64,000 nt of DNA. It comes from Bdellovibrionales bacterium CG12_big_fil_rev_8_21_14_0_65_38_15. GTDB lineage: Bacteria > Bdellovibrionota > Bacteriovoracia > Bacteriovoracales > Bacteriovoracaceae. The notes beneath the pieces are model-generated. The model worked only from the letters and a program-made list of their open reading frames with translations. It was not told where the DNA came from and searched no databases. Below are positions 24,198 to 32,161 of the stretch, piece after piece. How positions within the stretch are numbered: the first letter of the stretch is position 1; each line of letters opens with the position of its first letter. Position numbers and translations under genes: made by a program. The DNA is taken from assembly GCA_002787775.1 (NCBI GenBank), contig PCUW01000010.1, positions 1-64,000 of the forward strand, read 5' to 3'.

Positions 24198-25082
24198 TTA
24201 TAGAGTTGTTGGTTTGAACCAACATAGTGGACGAGTACCATCTTGGTAGCCATCAGCGCGCATACAGTAACCAGTTGAAGCATCTGATCCACTTGGATCG
24301 ATTGAAGCGTCTTGGTCACAGATAGCACCTGAGAAATAAGTATCAAGGCGACACTGAGCAGCTGGGTGATTGTGGTTAGTTGTTGAAACAACCGCACGAT
24401 CTGGAGTTGTGAACGCAACTGGATCAGAACCTGTTCTTAAAGAATTAAGAAGTTTTGCAAGAGCTTCACCGGCCATAGCGCCACGCTTACACATTGCGAT
24501 TTCTTCTGCGTTAGCAAAAGCAGCTTCACAACGCTCAGTAACGATAGCTGGAATTTCCATTTGAGCTACAACAGCTTGGTTGTCTTCAGACTCCATAAAT
24601 TTACGCATACATTTTGAAGTTGCGAAATAATCAGATTGTCCTTCGTTTGAAGCCCATGATGAACCCCAGATAGATCCTTTTCTTGGAGCGCCACCAATGT
24701 GGTGACCAAGTTCGTGACAAGCAACAGCAGCAAATGCATCAGCAGTTGCTTCAGCGTGACGAGCTAAACCACCAAACATAGTGATTTTCCAAACGTTACC
24801 AGCTTGTTGAGCATAAGCATTAACAGTGCCGTCTTCCCATTTACGGATAACGTCTAACTGCTTACCGCGAGCGGCGAAGTCTGGAGTGTAAATAGCTTCG
24901 ATACGATCAAGAACACTGTTGAAGGCAGCTTCATCAATTGTTTTGTTCGCATTCTTGTCATTAACACCAATGTGCATTGAGTTTTCTTCAGCGATACCTG
25001 ATGTACCGTGTTCAGAACAAGCTTGTGATTGGGGAGCGTAAGTAAGCACCATCAATAGTGCAACTAGTACTAAATTTCTCAT
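24198..25082 (-). CDS. Secreted HExxH metalloprotease-like protein
   Basis: 294 residues with a signal peptide ending near residue 20 (YAPQSQA). The zinc motif is HELGHH (His123, Glu124, His127), and a plausible third ligand is Glu147 in NEGQSDYFATSKC, the M48-like gluzincin layout (H-E-x-x-H then E). Ten or more Cys in the mature chain, suggesting disulfides and an extracytoplasmic location. The C-terminal 70 residues form a separate Cys-rich region (QCRLDTYFSGAICDQ). A GGAGG ribosome-binding site precedes the ATG. Substrate unknown. Confidence 0.8.
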   Translation of the reverse strand: MRNLVLVALLMVLTYAPQSQACSEHGTSGIAEENSMHIGVNDKNANKTIDEAAFNSVLDRIEAIYTPDFAARGKQLDVIRKWEDGTVNAYAQQAGNVWKITMFGGLARHAEATADAFAAVACHELGHHIGGAPRKGSIWGSSWASNEGQSDYFATSKCMRKFMESEDNQAVVAQMEIPAIVTERCEAAFANAEEIAMCKRGAMAGEALAKLLNSLRTGSDPVAFTTPDRAVVSTTNHNHPAAQCRLDTYFSGAICDQDASIDPSGSDASTGYCMRADGYQDGTRPLCWFKPTTL

Positions 25083-25265
25083 TATTTCCTCCGTGAAAAT
25101 ATAATTTGAGAAGAATCCGTTTTTCTCTTTTAAAGAACTTTAAAAATATTCCTGCTAGCAAAACACGCTGTCTATTTTTTTGTGCAATAATTAAGTTTGA
25201 TGTAAGTTTTTATTGGATTCTTGTTAAGATTAAAGTTTATTAATTAGATCAACTACAGGCTAAGT

Positions 25266-25577
25266 ATGCATAAATTAACTGTTTATATCCCACTAAAATA
25301 TAAGGAAGTAGTAAAGTCGGCAATGTTTAAAATGGGTGCCGGCAAAGTTGGAAATTACGATCAATGCAGTTTTGAAGTCATTGGAACAGGTCAATTTCGA
25401 CCACTAAAAGGAAGTGAACCTTTCATAGGTTCAACTGATAATTTACAAAAAGTTGAAGAAGCTAGGGTTGAAATGATCGTAGAAGATTCTATGATAAAAG
25501 ATGTTGTAGCAGCGATGAAGAGTGCTCATCCTTATGAGACTCCTGCTTATGATATAGTAAAGATGGTAAATCTATGA
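25266..25577 (+). CDS. NIF3/YqfO C-terminal domain-like protein
   Basis: 103 residues. Signature segments are KLTVYIPLKYKEVVKSAMFKMG at the start, NYDQCSFEVIGTGQFRP with GSEPFIGS in the middle and the C-terminal SAHPYETPAYDIV. These match the small stand-alone YqfO/NIF3-middle-domain (CutA-like ferredoxin fold) proteins. The function of the family is not settled. Its stop overlaps the start of the pterin dehydratase gene by four bases, so the two are coupled. Confidence 0.8.
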   Translation: MHKLTVYIPLKYKEVVKSAMFKMGAGKVGNYDQCSFEVIGTGQFRPLKGSEPFIGSTDNLQKVEEARVEMIVEDSMIKDVVAAMKSAHPYETPAYDIVKMVNL

Positions 25578-25834
25578 ACAAAGAAGCTTGGCTAGAATTG
25601 TCTGATCCGCAAAGATTTGAGAGAACTTGGTCTTTTAAGAACTTTAAAACCCCATGGGAGTTTGTAAACCTTGTCGCGGCCCACGCTGAAAGAATCAATC
25701 ATCATCCCGATATTAGTTTTGGCTGGGGTTACTTAAAGCTTGCTATTTTCTCACATGATAAAAATGCACTAACTCAAAAGGATCGAGACTTTGTCGTTGC
25801 CGTCGATAAGTTATGGGAGCAGTTTAATGCTTAA
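25574..25834 (+). CDS. phhB: 4a-hydroxytetrahydrobiopterin dehydratase (pterin-4a-carbinolamine dehydratase)
   Basis: 86 residues, the usual short length. The catalytic histidine pair is in AERINHHPDISFGW (His43-His44-Pro45), and LAIFSHDKNALTQKD matches the family's T-H-x-x-x-G-L-T-x-x-D region with a Ser for the Thr. The enzyme recycles pterin after aromatic amino acid hydroxylation, or may act on other pterins. No phenylalanine hydroxylase is next to it, so an independent pterin role is possible. The next gene starts inside its 3' end. Confidence 0.92.
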   Translation: MNKEAWLELSDPQRFERTWSFKNFKTPWEFVNLVAAHAERINHHPDISFGWGYLKLAIFSHDKNALTQKDRDFVVAVDKLWEQFNA

Positions 25835-26468
25835 ATGGATTTTACTTATTCTTTTTCCTCTAACCCTTTTGGCCCAAACACCACAACCCAAAGAGCCTAG
25901 AAAGCCTGAAACCAGACAAGAAAGGCGAGAGCGACTTAGACTTCAAATGCAAAGCCAAATGCGTGACTCCAGGCGGATTATTGAGCAATTCCTATCTGAT
26001 GAGATGTTTACAGATATGCATCAGCAGTTTGAAGATATGATGAAGCAATTTGATAACGGTAATGCAGATCCTTTTGAGCAATTTTTTGATGAGAAAACTA
26101 TCGAGAAACTGTTTGGTGGAGGCAGAGGCTCAAAAGCTTTTGGAATGCTGGGGACTGGTCAAAGTCGTTGGATTGAAACACCTAAAGAGCGAATCCTAAT
26201 TTTAAAAATAGAATCGACTAAAGATAATCCTATCGATTTTAAAATTGAAAACTCTATGATCACCATCTCTGGTAAGATTTCAAAAGATAGCAATAGAGGG
26301 GTTTCGACACACCAGTTTAAACGCAGCTTCAGTATCCCTGAAGACTGTGATCCATCGGCGGCTAAGTATGAAAACAAAGACGGCGAGATCCTGATTAAGT
26401 TTCCAAAGATTGCCATCAAAGATGAGCTAAGGCCTGTTAAACCAGAATCTGGAGATACAACGATCTAA
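25827..26468 (+). CDS. Exported Hsp20/alpha-crystallin-like small heat-shock protein
   Basis: 213 residues. The start ATG is overlapped by the phhB stop and follows GGGAGC. Residues 1-17 look like a signal peptide (WILLILFPLTLLAQ), then a Gln/Arg/Glu-rich region of about 70 residues, then a domain with DFKIENSMITISGKISKDS and SFSIPEDCDPSAAKYENKDG followed by EILIKFPK, matching the alpha-crystallin fold (final strands with G-x-L-x-I/V-x-x-P-like pattern). Small Hsps are nearly always cytoplasmic; here a signal peptide suggests a periplasmic chaperone. Confidence 0.72.
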   Translation: MLKWILLILFPLTLLAQTPQPKEPRKPETRQERRERLRLQMQSQMRDSRRIIEQFLSDEMFTDMHQQFEDMMKQFDNGNADPFEQFFDEKTIEKLFGGGRGSKAFGMLGTGQSRWIETPKERILILKIESTKDNPIDFKIENSMITISGKISKDSNRGVSTHQFKRSFSIPEDCDPSAAKYENKDGEILIKFPKIAIKDELRPVKPESGDTTI

Positions 26469-26516
26469 ATAGCTGAATATCGATTATAAAAGTACTCCGC
26501 TCAAGTTCTCATATCT

Positions 26517-26543
26517 TTTGTCCGACTAGTTAAGGAGGACAAA
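26517..26543 (+). promoter_or_regulatory. Hairpin over the ribosome-binding region of the cupredoxin gene
   Basis: TTTGTCC (26517-26523) is complementary to GGACAAA (26537-26543). The AAGGAGG-type ribosome-binding sequence lies in the loop and 3' arm, and a second AAAGGA lies just after the 3' arm, seven bases before the ATG. Folding could hide or expose the ribosome-binding site. It is short (7 bp), so its effect is uncertain. Confidence 0.4.
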
Positions 26544-26553
26544 GGACTCTTTT

Positions 26554-26994
26554 ATGAAAAAAATCATTTGTTTACTATTTTTAAGTGTCATTGCGTTTAC
26601 TGGAAGATCCCAGGCCGATGATCAGGTCATGAACTTAGATCATCCTTTAAGGGAGATCTCGGTGATTGCTAGTGAAACAGGATACTATCCCGATTCTCCA
26701 ATTGCTTTTGTTGGCGAGAAGGTTCGTCTTTTTGTCACAACAACAACTGAAGAGAAAAGATGTCTATTAATACCTGATAAAAAGATTTTCCTAAATATGG
26801 AAAAAGGCAAGATTGATGAAGGAGAGTTCATCGCTACTGAGCCTGGAGTCTATAAATTTCATTGTCCAACCGGAAAACTTAAAGGTTCCCTTACTATATT
26901 TGCTCATCCTGTCGATAAGAGAAGAGAGCTGGCTTCAGAATCTGAAGGTCGCGTAAAAATTTGGTTTCCTAAAGATAGACCACAGGATTATTAA
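26554..26994 (+). CDS. Exported cupredoxin-like protein
   Basis: 146 residues with a signal peptide ending near FTGRSQA. The mature part has a beta-sandwich pattern and includes ETGYYPDSPIAFVGEKVRLFV, a Cys in EKRCLLIPDKK, and a C-terminal YKFHCPTGKLKGSLTIF where H-C-x-x-x-x-x-x could supply copper ligands, as in the EfeO/cupredoxin_1 family. Not all classical ligands (two His, one Cys, one Met) can be seen, so copper binding is plausible but not certain. It ends three bases before the CpaF gene and is probably co-transcribed with it. Confidence 0.65.
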   Translation: MKKIICLLFLSVIAFTGRSQADDQVMNLDHPLREISVIASETGYYPDSPIAFVGEKVRLFVTTTTEEKRCLLIPDKKIFLNMEKGKIDEGEFIATEPGVYKFHCPTGKLKGSLTIFAHPVDKRRELASESEGRVKIWFPKDRPQDY

Positions 26995-26997
26995 ACT

Positions 26998-28128
26998 ATG
27001 TCGAATGTCTTTGATGATGCAATTAAGACCTTTTTGGCCCCCATCGGGGACCTGCTTGCGGACGAAAGCATCTCAGAAGTCATGATCAATGGTCCATCTG
27101 AAATCTTCGTCGAACAAAAAGGTTTAGTTCATAAAGTTGAAAATGTTTTTCACAATGAAGAAGCGTTGACCGCGGCCATGCGTGCTGTTGCTCAATCAGT
27201 TGGTAGAACTATCGATGCCGATAATCCAAGACTAGATGCAAGACTTCCAGATGGTTCGCGTATTGCCGTGGTGATCCCACCTATGGCCAAAAATGGAACG
27301 ACTGTTGCGATTAGAAAGTTCTCAAAAGAGAAGCTCGGTCTTAAAGACTTAATTGAATTTGGATCAGTCTCGCAAACGGCAGCAAGATTTTTAGACTGTT
27401 GTATGTATTTAGGTAAAAACACTCTTGTTTCTGGTGGTACAGGCTCTGGTAAAACAACCATGCTTAATATCTTAGGCTCACGTATGCCTAAAACTCAGCG
27501 TCTTCTCATTATTGAAGATTCAGCCGAACTACAAATTAAAGCCGAACACGTTGTGCAATTTGAAACACGTAAGGCCAATCCTAAAATGGGGATTACAGAA
27601 GTTTCTATTCGTGATCTTGTTGAATCGGCTCTACGTCTTCGCCCTGATAGAATTATTGTCGGGGAAGTTCGTGGTATGGAAGCGCTTGATCTACTTAATG
27701 CCATGGGTACTGGTCACGAAGGTTCAATGGGTACGGTTCACGCCAATACACCGATTGATGCTTGTACTCGTCTTGAAACATTATGCTTAATGGGTGAAAC
27801 GAGAATTCCGCCTGATGCTATTAGAAAAATGGTTGGTTCAGCACTTCAGTTGATTGTTCAGTGTAACCGTTATCATGACGGTGGTCGTAGAACATCACAT
27901 ATCTCAGAAGTTCTTGGCGTTGATGCCAATGGAAATTATATTGTTAAAGATATCTTTCGTTGGGTGCAAACAGGTAAAGATCCTGATACAGGTAAGTATA
28001 TTGGTGAGATGGTTCCTTGTAACTATGTGCCAACATTCTTTGAAGAATTTGTTGCTAATAAACTTCCATTTCCTAAAAGCAACTTTGCTTCACCTGATTG
28101 GTATAAGAAGCTTAAGCTTGCGGCTTAA
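26998..28128 (+). CDS. cpaF: CpaF/TadA-type secretion ATPase
   Basis: 376 residues. A short N-terminal domain is followed by a RecA-like secretion ATPase core with Walker A GGTGSGKTTMLN near residue 148, the Asp box (IIEDSAELQ), the His box region HEGSMGTVHANT, and Walker B RPDRIIVGEVRG. The match is to CpaF/TadA (Flp pilus, tight-adherence) ATPases, which power assembly of type IVc pili at the inner membrane. No cpaB, cpaC, cpaE, tadB/C or pilin gene is in this window. Its stop codon overlaps by four bases the stop of the facing gene. Confidence 0.9.
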   Translation: MSNVFDDAIKTFLAPIGDLLADESISEVMINGPSEIFVEQKGLVHKVENVFHNEEALTAAMRAVAQSVGRTIDADNPRLDARLPDGSRIAVVIPPMAKNGTTVAIRKFSKEKLGLKDLIEFGSVSQTAARFLDCCMYLGKNTLVSGGTGSGKTTMLNILGSRMPKTQRLLIIEDSAELQIKAEHVVQFETRKANPKMGITEVSIRDLVESALRLRPDRIIVGEVRGMEALDLLNAMGTGHEGSMGTVHANTPIDACTRLETLCLMGETRIPPDAIRKMVGSALQLIVQCNRYHDGGRRTSHISEVLGVDANGNYIVKDIFRWVQTGKDPDTGKYIGEMVPCNYVPTFFEEFVANKLPFPKSNFASPDWYKKLKLAA

Positions 28129-29603
28129 TTCATAAGATAATTATAAACTCTAGTATCAGTGAAATAATCACTTCCATTTGATAAATCAAGTGTCCATGCC
28201 ATATCGCGAACATCTCTTTGTCTGAATTTCTTCAGCCCATCTTGCAAACGTGTTAATTTAATATGATTAGAGAGGCGATTATAGGCTTCAGTTGAACGGT
28301 ACTCATAACGCTCCACTTGCATAAGTGAAGTATCGGCAAGGGCAATCTTTTTTGCTTCAAATTTCATGACCCAAGCAATAAGTGAACTAGCTTCGGCTAT
28401 AAGGTCATTTTGAGTTGGAAGTGCAGCTAAGGCAGAGTCATACACGGCTTGCTCAAAAGTGATCTCACCTTTTTCAAATGCAGCAGCTGCTTCGATCGCA
28501 TTGTTAAGATTTGCTGCTAATAAAGACTTAAGATTTACTGAATCATCAAGGATCGCGGCAAGTTTATATATTCTTCCGATCATATATTCATTAAAATCTC
28601 CTGATTCCATAAAGCGATCAAGTGAGGCTTTTGCAAGAGATAAAAGTTCCTCAGAACTGGAGTACTTAGTTTTCATTTGACTAGCTAAATCGATATATTT
28701 TAATAGCCCTGCTTCACCTTTAGATCTAAGAGAAGACAGTAGACTATTTCTAGCATTTGTAATTTTTTGTTTTGTTAGATCATTAGACTCAAGTTCAGTT
28801 AATTTTGACTGAAGAAGAGAAAGTCTTTTGATGTCTTTCACCATAACTAGTAAATCTGGGTGTTTCTTTGAAAGCTCATCTAATTCATTTTGAGATAGGT
28901 TTTTACCATCTAAGTTTTCAGAGATAAGTTTTTGAGATTTCTCATTCAAGTTCCAAATATCAGTTGGACTTGCATCAATTCTTCCATTGTTTTGTTTTAC
29001 CGCCATGGCGATTTCGTATTCTTTAACTTCTTCCATCTGCATCTCAACTTTTAGACGCGCCTTTAAAGCATCGAACCATCTAAAGTAGGTATCAGTTGGA
29101 TTTTCATTGGCTGCATGAGGGTAGTCTTGCTCTTGAAGCCATTGTCCAAACTGAGCTCTAGATTTTACAATACCAAGCCTTTGGTCAAGAAGATGTTTTA
29201 AAACGCGAGACTCTTCAGCCTCCACCTTTGAATACCACGCATTCTCGGTAGCATTAAAGAATCGACGAGCTTCACCACGACGATGGTCTCTAAGATAATG
29301 CTTTTTAAGAATTTCGAAATAAGCCATTTGTTTTAGACCTAAGTCAAATTTTTCTTGTGCCCACTCTTTTTCAAGTTGTTTATATCCGCTAAAGTCTCTT
29401 TCAGCTTTAACGAAAAGCTGTTTCTTCATAGCATCTGTTAATTTTGAAGCGACGACATAATCGATGACATCACCATTCGTTTTCATGACATTGCCACCTC
29501 TTAAAGCGACGAAGGCCACAAGCTGACGCTGACTTTGAGCGCTTGCTTTAAACGAGATGAAAGACCAAAGAAGAATTGTCGAAATGAAGAAAAGGTTTTT
29601 CAT
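28125..29603 (-). CDS. Exported helical protein of unknown function
   Basis: 492 residues: signal peptide (FISTILLWSFISFKASA, cleaved near SAQS) then an almost entirely helical, charged chain with coiled-coil character, especially residues 260-330. No Cys clusters or enzyme motifs seen. It directly follows the outer-membrane-barrel gene (two bases between stop and start) and is preceded by GGAGAAG, so the pair forms an operon. A periplasmic helical partner of that barrel protein is an inference from this linkage. Family not recognised. Confidence 0.65.
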   Translation of the reverse strand: MKNLFFISTILLWSFISFKASAQSQRQLVAFVALRGGNVMKTNGDVIDYVVASKLTDAMKKQLFVKAERDFSGYKQLEKEWAQEKFDLGLKQMAYFEILKKHYLRDHRRGEARRFFNATENAWYSKVEAEESRVLKHLLDQRLGIVKSRAQFGQWLQEQDYPHAANENPTDTYFRWFDALKARLKVEMQMEEVKEYEIAMAVKQNNGRIDASPTDIWNLNEKSQKLISENLDGKNLSQNELDELSKKHPDLLVMVKDIKRLSLLQSKLTELESNDLTKQKITNARNSLLSSLRSKGEAGLLKYIDLASQMKTKYSSSEELLSLAKASLDRFMESGDFNEYMIGRIYKLAAILDDSVNLKSLLAANLNNAIEAAAAFEKGEITFEQAVYDSALAALPTQNDLIAEASSLIAWVMKFEAKKIALADTSLMQVERYEYRSTEAYNRLSNHIKLTRLQDGLKKFRQRDVRDMAWTLDLSNGSDYFTDTRVYNYLMN

Positions 29604-29605
29604 TC

Positions 29606-30634
29606 TTATTCTTCTCCATCGAATAGATATTCTTCATTTGTTTGGCGACGGTTAGATCCAAATGTATATGTCATTGAAACACCGAAAGTAAGCTCTTGTT
29701 GATCAGTATCTAAATGATCAATCCAACGAACTTCTGCTCCAGCAGATAGATTTCTTGTTAATGCTGTAGTTAAGCCAAGGCCAACTTCTCTGACTTCATT
29801 TTTGATACTGTTATATTCAATAACAACATCACTTGTTTCACTAATTCTAATCATGCCTCCAACAGTGAAGGCAAAATTACTATTTTGATGACGAGGATTA
29901 TTTGAAAAGAAAACAGCTTCTGCCCAACCAACCAAATATCCATCAGTACTTTCACCAATGAGACCAATACTTGTGCGAGTCTCACGTCCGTTATTTGTAC
30001 CTGTGTGGCCTACACTTGCGTGTGAAGCAGTAAGCATCCACTGGTCAGTTAGCATTTTTGACAATCGAACTGATAAAGAATCAATTTTTCCGATTTCAAG
30101 ATCACCTGCACCTGACTCAAAGGCAGAAATTTCGACTTGATCAAAAAGACCAAATAGTCCTTCTTGTAAATCAACGGTAAAACCATAAACTTGATCTATT
30201 CTTTGTAGATCATCCATTGGATTATCTCTAAACAGAGGCATGGCCTGAATTCTTTGACCAAAAGCAATTGGTTGCTTACCGATAACTAGCGCTATGGGTT
30301 TTCCACCTACATCACGAATTTCAATATAGGCTTCGTGTATGAACTCGCCTAATTTAAATTGCTCATTAAGAGTAAGAGATGAATCTTCAAAAATTCTGTC
30401 GAGTCTCGCTGTAACGACGGCTCTGACTTTATCTTTAAATCCTGCTGATAGTGATACATAAGAACCACTTAGGTAAGCATCTGCCTGGCCTTGAGTAGAG
30501 GCTCTTCCAAAAGCATTGATTTCACCCTCAATTCCAAGACTAAAATCGTTTCCCAAAAGACCTGTATCTTGAGAATAAACCAGAGGGGAGGTCATCATTA
30601 GGGTTAGTGTTATGGCAGAAAGAATGCTTTTCAC
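29606..30634 (-). CDS. Outer-membrane beta-barrel (porin-like) protein
   Basis: 342 residues. The frame is open to an ATG at 30661, but the GTG at 30634, six bases after AGGAG, gives a clean signal peptide (VKSILSAITLTLMMTSPLVYSQ), so it is chosen. The mature part is beta-rich with alternating residues, contains FGRASTQGQADAYLSGSYV and MLTASHASVGHTGTN, and resembles porin-like barrels (AFGQRIQAMPLFRDN, VVIEYNSIKNEVREVGLG). The C-terminus (SMTYTFGSN plus an acidic tail) does not end in the usual aromatic. Divergent from the exported Ig-like gene across an operator-like region. Confidence 0.72.
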   Translation of the reverse strand: MKSILSAITLTLMMTSPLVYSQDTGLLGNDFSLGIEGEINAFGRASTQGQADAYLSGSYVSLSAGFKDKVRAVVTARLDRIFEDSSLTLNEQFKLGEFIHEAYIEIRDVGGKPIALVIGKQPIAFGQRIQAMPLFRDNPMDDLQRIDQVYGFTVDLQEGLFGLFDQVEISAFESGAGDLEIGKIDSLSVRLSKMLTDQWMLTASHASVGHTGTNNGRETRTSIGLIGESTDGYLVGWAEAVFFSNNPRHQNSNFAFTVGGMIRISETSDVVIEYNSIKNEVREVGLGLTTALTRNLSAGAEVRWIDHLDTDQQELTFGVSMTYTFGSNRRQTNEEYLFDGEE

Positions 30635-30698
30635 GTTGGCTCCTAGAATATCAATTTTCAATGATTGTAGCGCATTGCGTTAATATATCGAGCGAGTG

Positions 30699-30728
30699 TG
30701 TAAGACTTACATATTGTAAGGATTGACA
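30699..30728 (+). promoter_or_regulatory. Three half-site operator and a TTGACA box in a divergent promoter region
   Basis: TGTAAG (30699-30704), CTTACA (30706-30711) and TGTAAG (30715-30720) are three copies of one six-base half-site in alternating orientation, making two overlapping palindromes. A perfect -35-like TTGACA (30723-30728) follows immediately on the plus strand. The region lies between the porin-like gene (minus) and the exported Ig-like gene (plus), so a dimeric regulator binding here could control either or both. Confidence 0.55.
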
Positions 30729-30780
30729 TACACGTTAAGAGCTTGAAATGATGTACCAAACAATTTTTCTCGGAGTATCT

Positions 30781-31374
30781 ATGTTATTGAAATCTATAAG
30801 CTTTGTGCTGTCATTGTCGCTATTTAGCTCTCTTTTTGCAGCTTCTTTAAACATCGAAGCACCATATATGGTCCGTGTAGAGCGTGAAATGCAAGCTCGT
30901 GCTTTTTACACAGACGATAATGGAACTAGAACGGATGTAACTGAACAGGCTCGTTTTTCTTCTTCTGAAAGCTATCCTCAATATGGCCAAGGTCGTTTTC
31001 TTGTTCGTCTTCCAACTTTTGGTTACGGCACGACTCATTCTTTTACTGTTTATGCTAATTTTACTGCCGAAGACGGAACAAGTGTTAGTGCCCAAGCTAG
31101 AGTTCAAGCGGACTTGACTCCTGATTATATCAATATCTCAGGCCCAAGTTATGTGGCTTCAAGATCATCAGCGATGTTTAGAGCAACTGGTTATTATAAT
31201 GGTCGCTCAACTGACCTTACAAACCGTGGTTCATGGTTTGCTAACTATGGAAATATGAGCGGTAGCGGATTTTACTGGGCACCACAAGTTGTTCCAGGTC
31301 GTGGAACTCTTTACGACAGTATTCGTTTTAACTTTGCTGGTCGTATGAGCACGTACTCTGTTTACGTTCAGTAA
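30781..31374 (+). CDS. Exported protein with Ig-like beta-sandwich domains
   Basis: About 197 residues. The ATG at 30781, five bases after CGGAG, is preferred over an ATG at 30748. Signal peptide LLKSISFVLSLSLFSSLFAASL, then two repeats of about 85 residues: one containing APYMVRVEREMQARAFYTDD, the second ISGPSYVASRSSAMFRATGYY. Both start with a similar strand and share a FT/YN turn, consistent with bacterial Ig-like (Big) domains. Surface or periplasmic, function unknown. Divergent from the porin-like gene. Confidence 0.65.
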   Translation: MLLKSISFVLSLSLFSSLFAASLNIEAPYMVRVEREMQARAFYTDDNGTRTDVTEQARFSSSESYPQYGQGRFLVRLPTFGYGTTHSFTVYANFTAEDGTSVSAQARVQADLTPDYINISGPSYVASRSSAMFRATGYYNGRSTDLTNRGSWFANYGNMSGSGFYWAPQVVPGRGTLYDSIRFNFAGRMSTYSVYVQ

Positions 31375-31376
31375 GC

Positions 31377-31781
31377 TTGGGATTTTTTAGTTTCTTAAAA
31401 GGTTTTTCTTTTTTTGCGCCTTCTTATCAGGCTTATTTAAAGCTTGGTTATAAGGCGCGAATCTATAATGGTGATTTTATTTTCACTCGAGAATATGAAC
31501 AATGTATTGTTCATATTCATCAGAGTGTAGAGCCCCATAATAAAAAATTTTCGAACCTCATTGATTTTGAAATTGATGATGCCTGTGTAATCTTTGAATT
31601 CAATTCAGATCTGCAGGATCACCGAAAATTGATTGATACGATTAGAGAGAAGTTTGATTTTAGTTATGAAAGAGACAATTTTCTTTTTTCGATGAATAAA
31701 AATATGGATTTTAATGATCCATTACTCGAATCGACTATCTGCGCATTACATATAGATATTTTGAATAGTTCGTTAAAGTAA
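31377..31781 (+). CDS. Hypothetical protein containing a perfect 12-bp inverted repeat
   Basis: 134 residues from a TTG three bases after the preceding stop, without a clear ribosome-binding site. The N-terminus is aromatic (FFSFLKGFSFFAPSY), the rest soluble. No family recognised. Codons for EYEQCIVHIH contain a perfect hairpin-forming repeat at 31491-31518. The 3' end overlaps the facing HPt gene by nine bases. The frame is consistent with real coding sequence, but start and function are uncertain. Confidence 0.5.
   Translation: MGFFSFLKGFSFFAPSYQAYLKLGYKARIYNGDFIFTREYEQCIVHIHQSVEPHNKKFSNLIDFEIDDACVIFEFNSDLQDHRKLIDTIREKFDFSYERDNFLFSMNKNMDFNDPLLESTICALHIDILNSSLK
31491..31518. repeat. Perfect 12-bp inverted repeat inside a coding sequence
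   Basis: GAATATGAACAA (31491-31502) is followed by TGTA and by its exact reverse complement TTGTTCATATTC (31507-31518). The hairpin lies inside the 134-residue gene. It has no T run on the plus strand, so it is unlikely to be a terminator. Confidence 0.8.
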
Positions 31782-32054
31782 TTCTTTATAGCGTTGCAGC
31801 AATTTTTTATATTCAGATAAAAGCTGAGATATGTCAGATAAATCTGTTGCAAATTCTAATTTCTCACCAACTTTTCCTAATTCTTCTAGACCATAGCTTC
31901 CAGCGTTACCTGCTAGTTTGTGACCAATTTTATTAATTTCTGATAAATTACGGTCACTTACAAAACCATACAGTGTTTCAATTTCCTTCTCTCTATTTTC
32001 TAAATAGCCTGGAATTAAATCTTTTATTTCGATCGGTAGATTTTGAAAACTCAT
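31773..32054 (-). CDS. Histidine-phosphotransfer (HPt) domain protein
   Basis: 93 residues consisting of a single HPt domain: four-helix bundle with the phosphorylated histidine His45 in NKIGHKLAGNAGSYG, matching the H-x-L-K/A-G-x-A/S motif. HPt proteins shuttle phosphate between receiver domains in phosphorelays. It is divergent from the response-regulator gene (about 100 bases apart) and no histidine kinase lies here, so its kinase must be elsewhere. An AGGA ribosome-binding site precedes the ATG. It overlaps the end of the upstream plus-strand gene. Confidence 0.85.
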   Translation of the reverse strand: MSFQNLPIEIKDLIPGYLENREKEIETLYGFVSDRNLSEINKIGHKLAGNAGSYGLEELGKVGEKLEFATDLSDISQLLSEYKKLLQRYKELL

Positions 32055-32161
32055 GACGAAGTCCTAAAATATATAATTTTTTTTTGATATTTATACTTGG
32101 TCATTGCTGAGTTTTCTAGGAAAGATTACAATTTAACTTGTTGATAATTTGGGAGTTTTTA

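Noticed and set aside
30635-30661. ATG start at 30661 for the porin-like gene
   Set aside because: AGGAG lies just before the GTG at 30634, which also gives a proper signal peptide.
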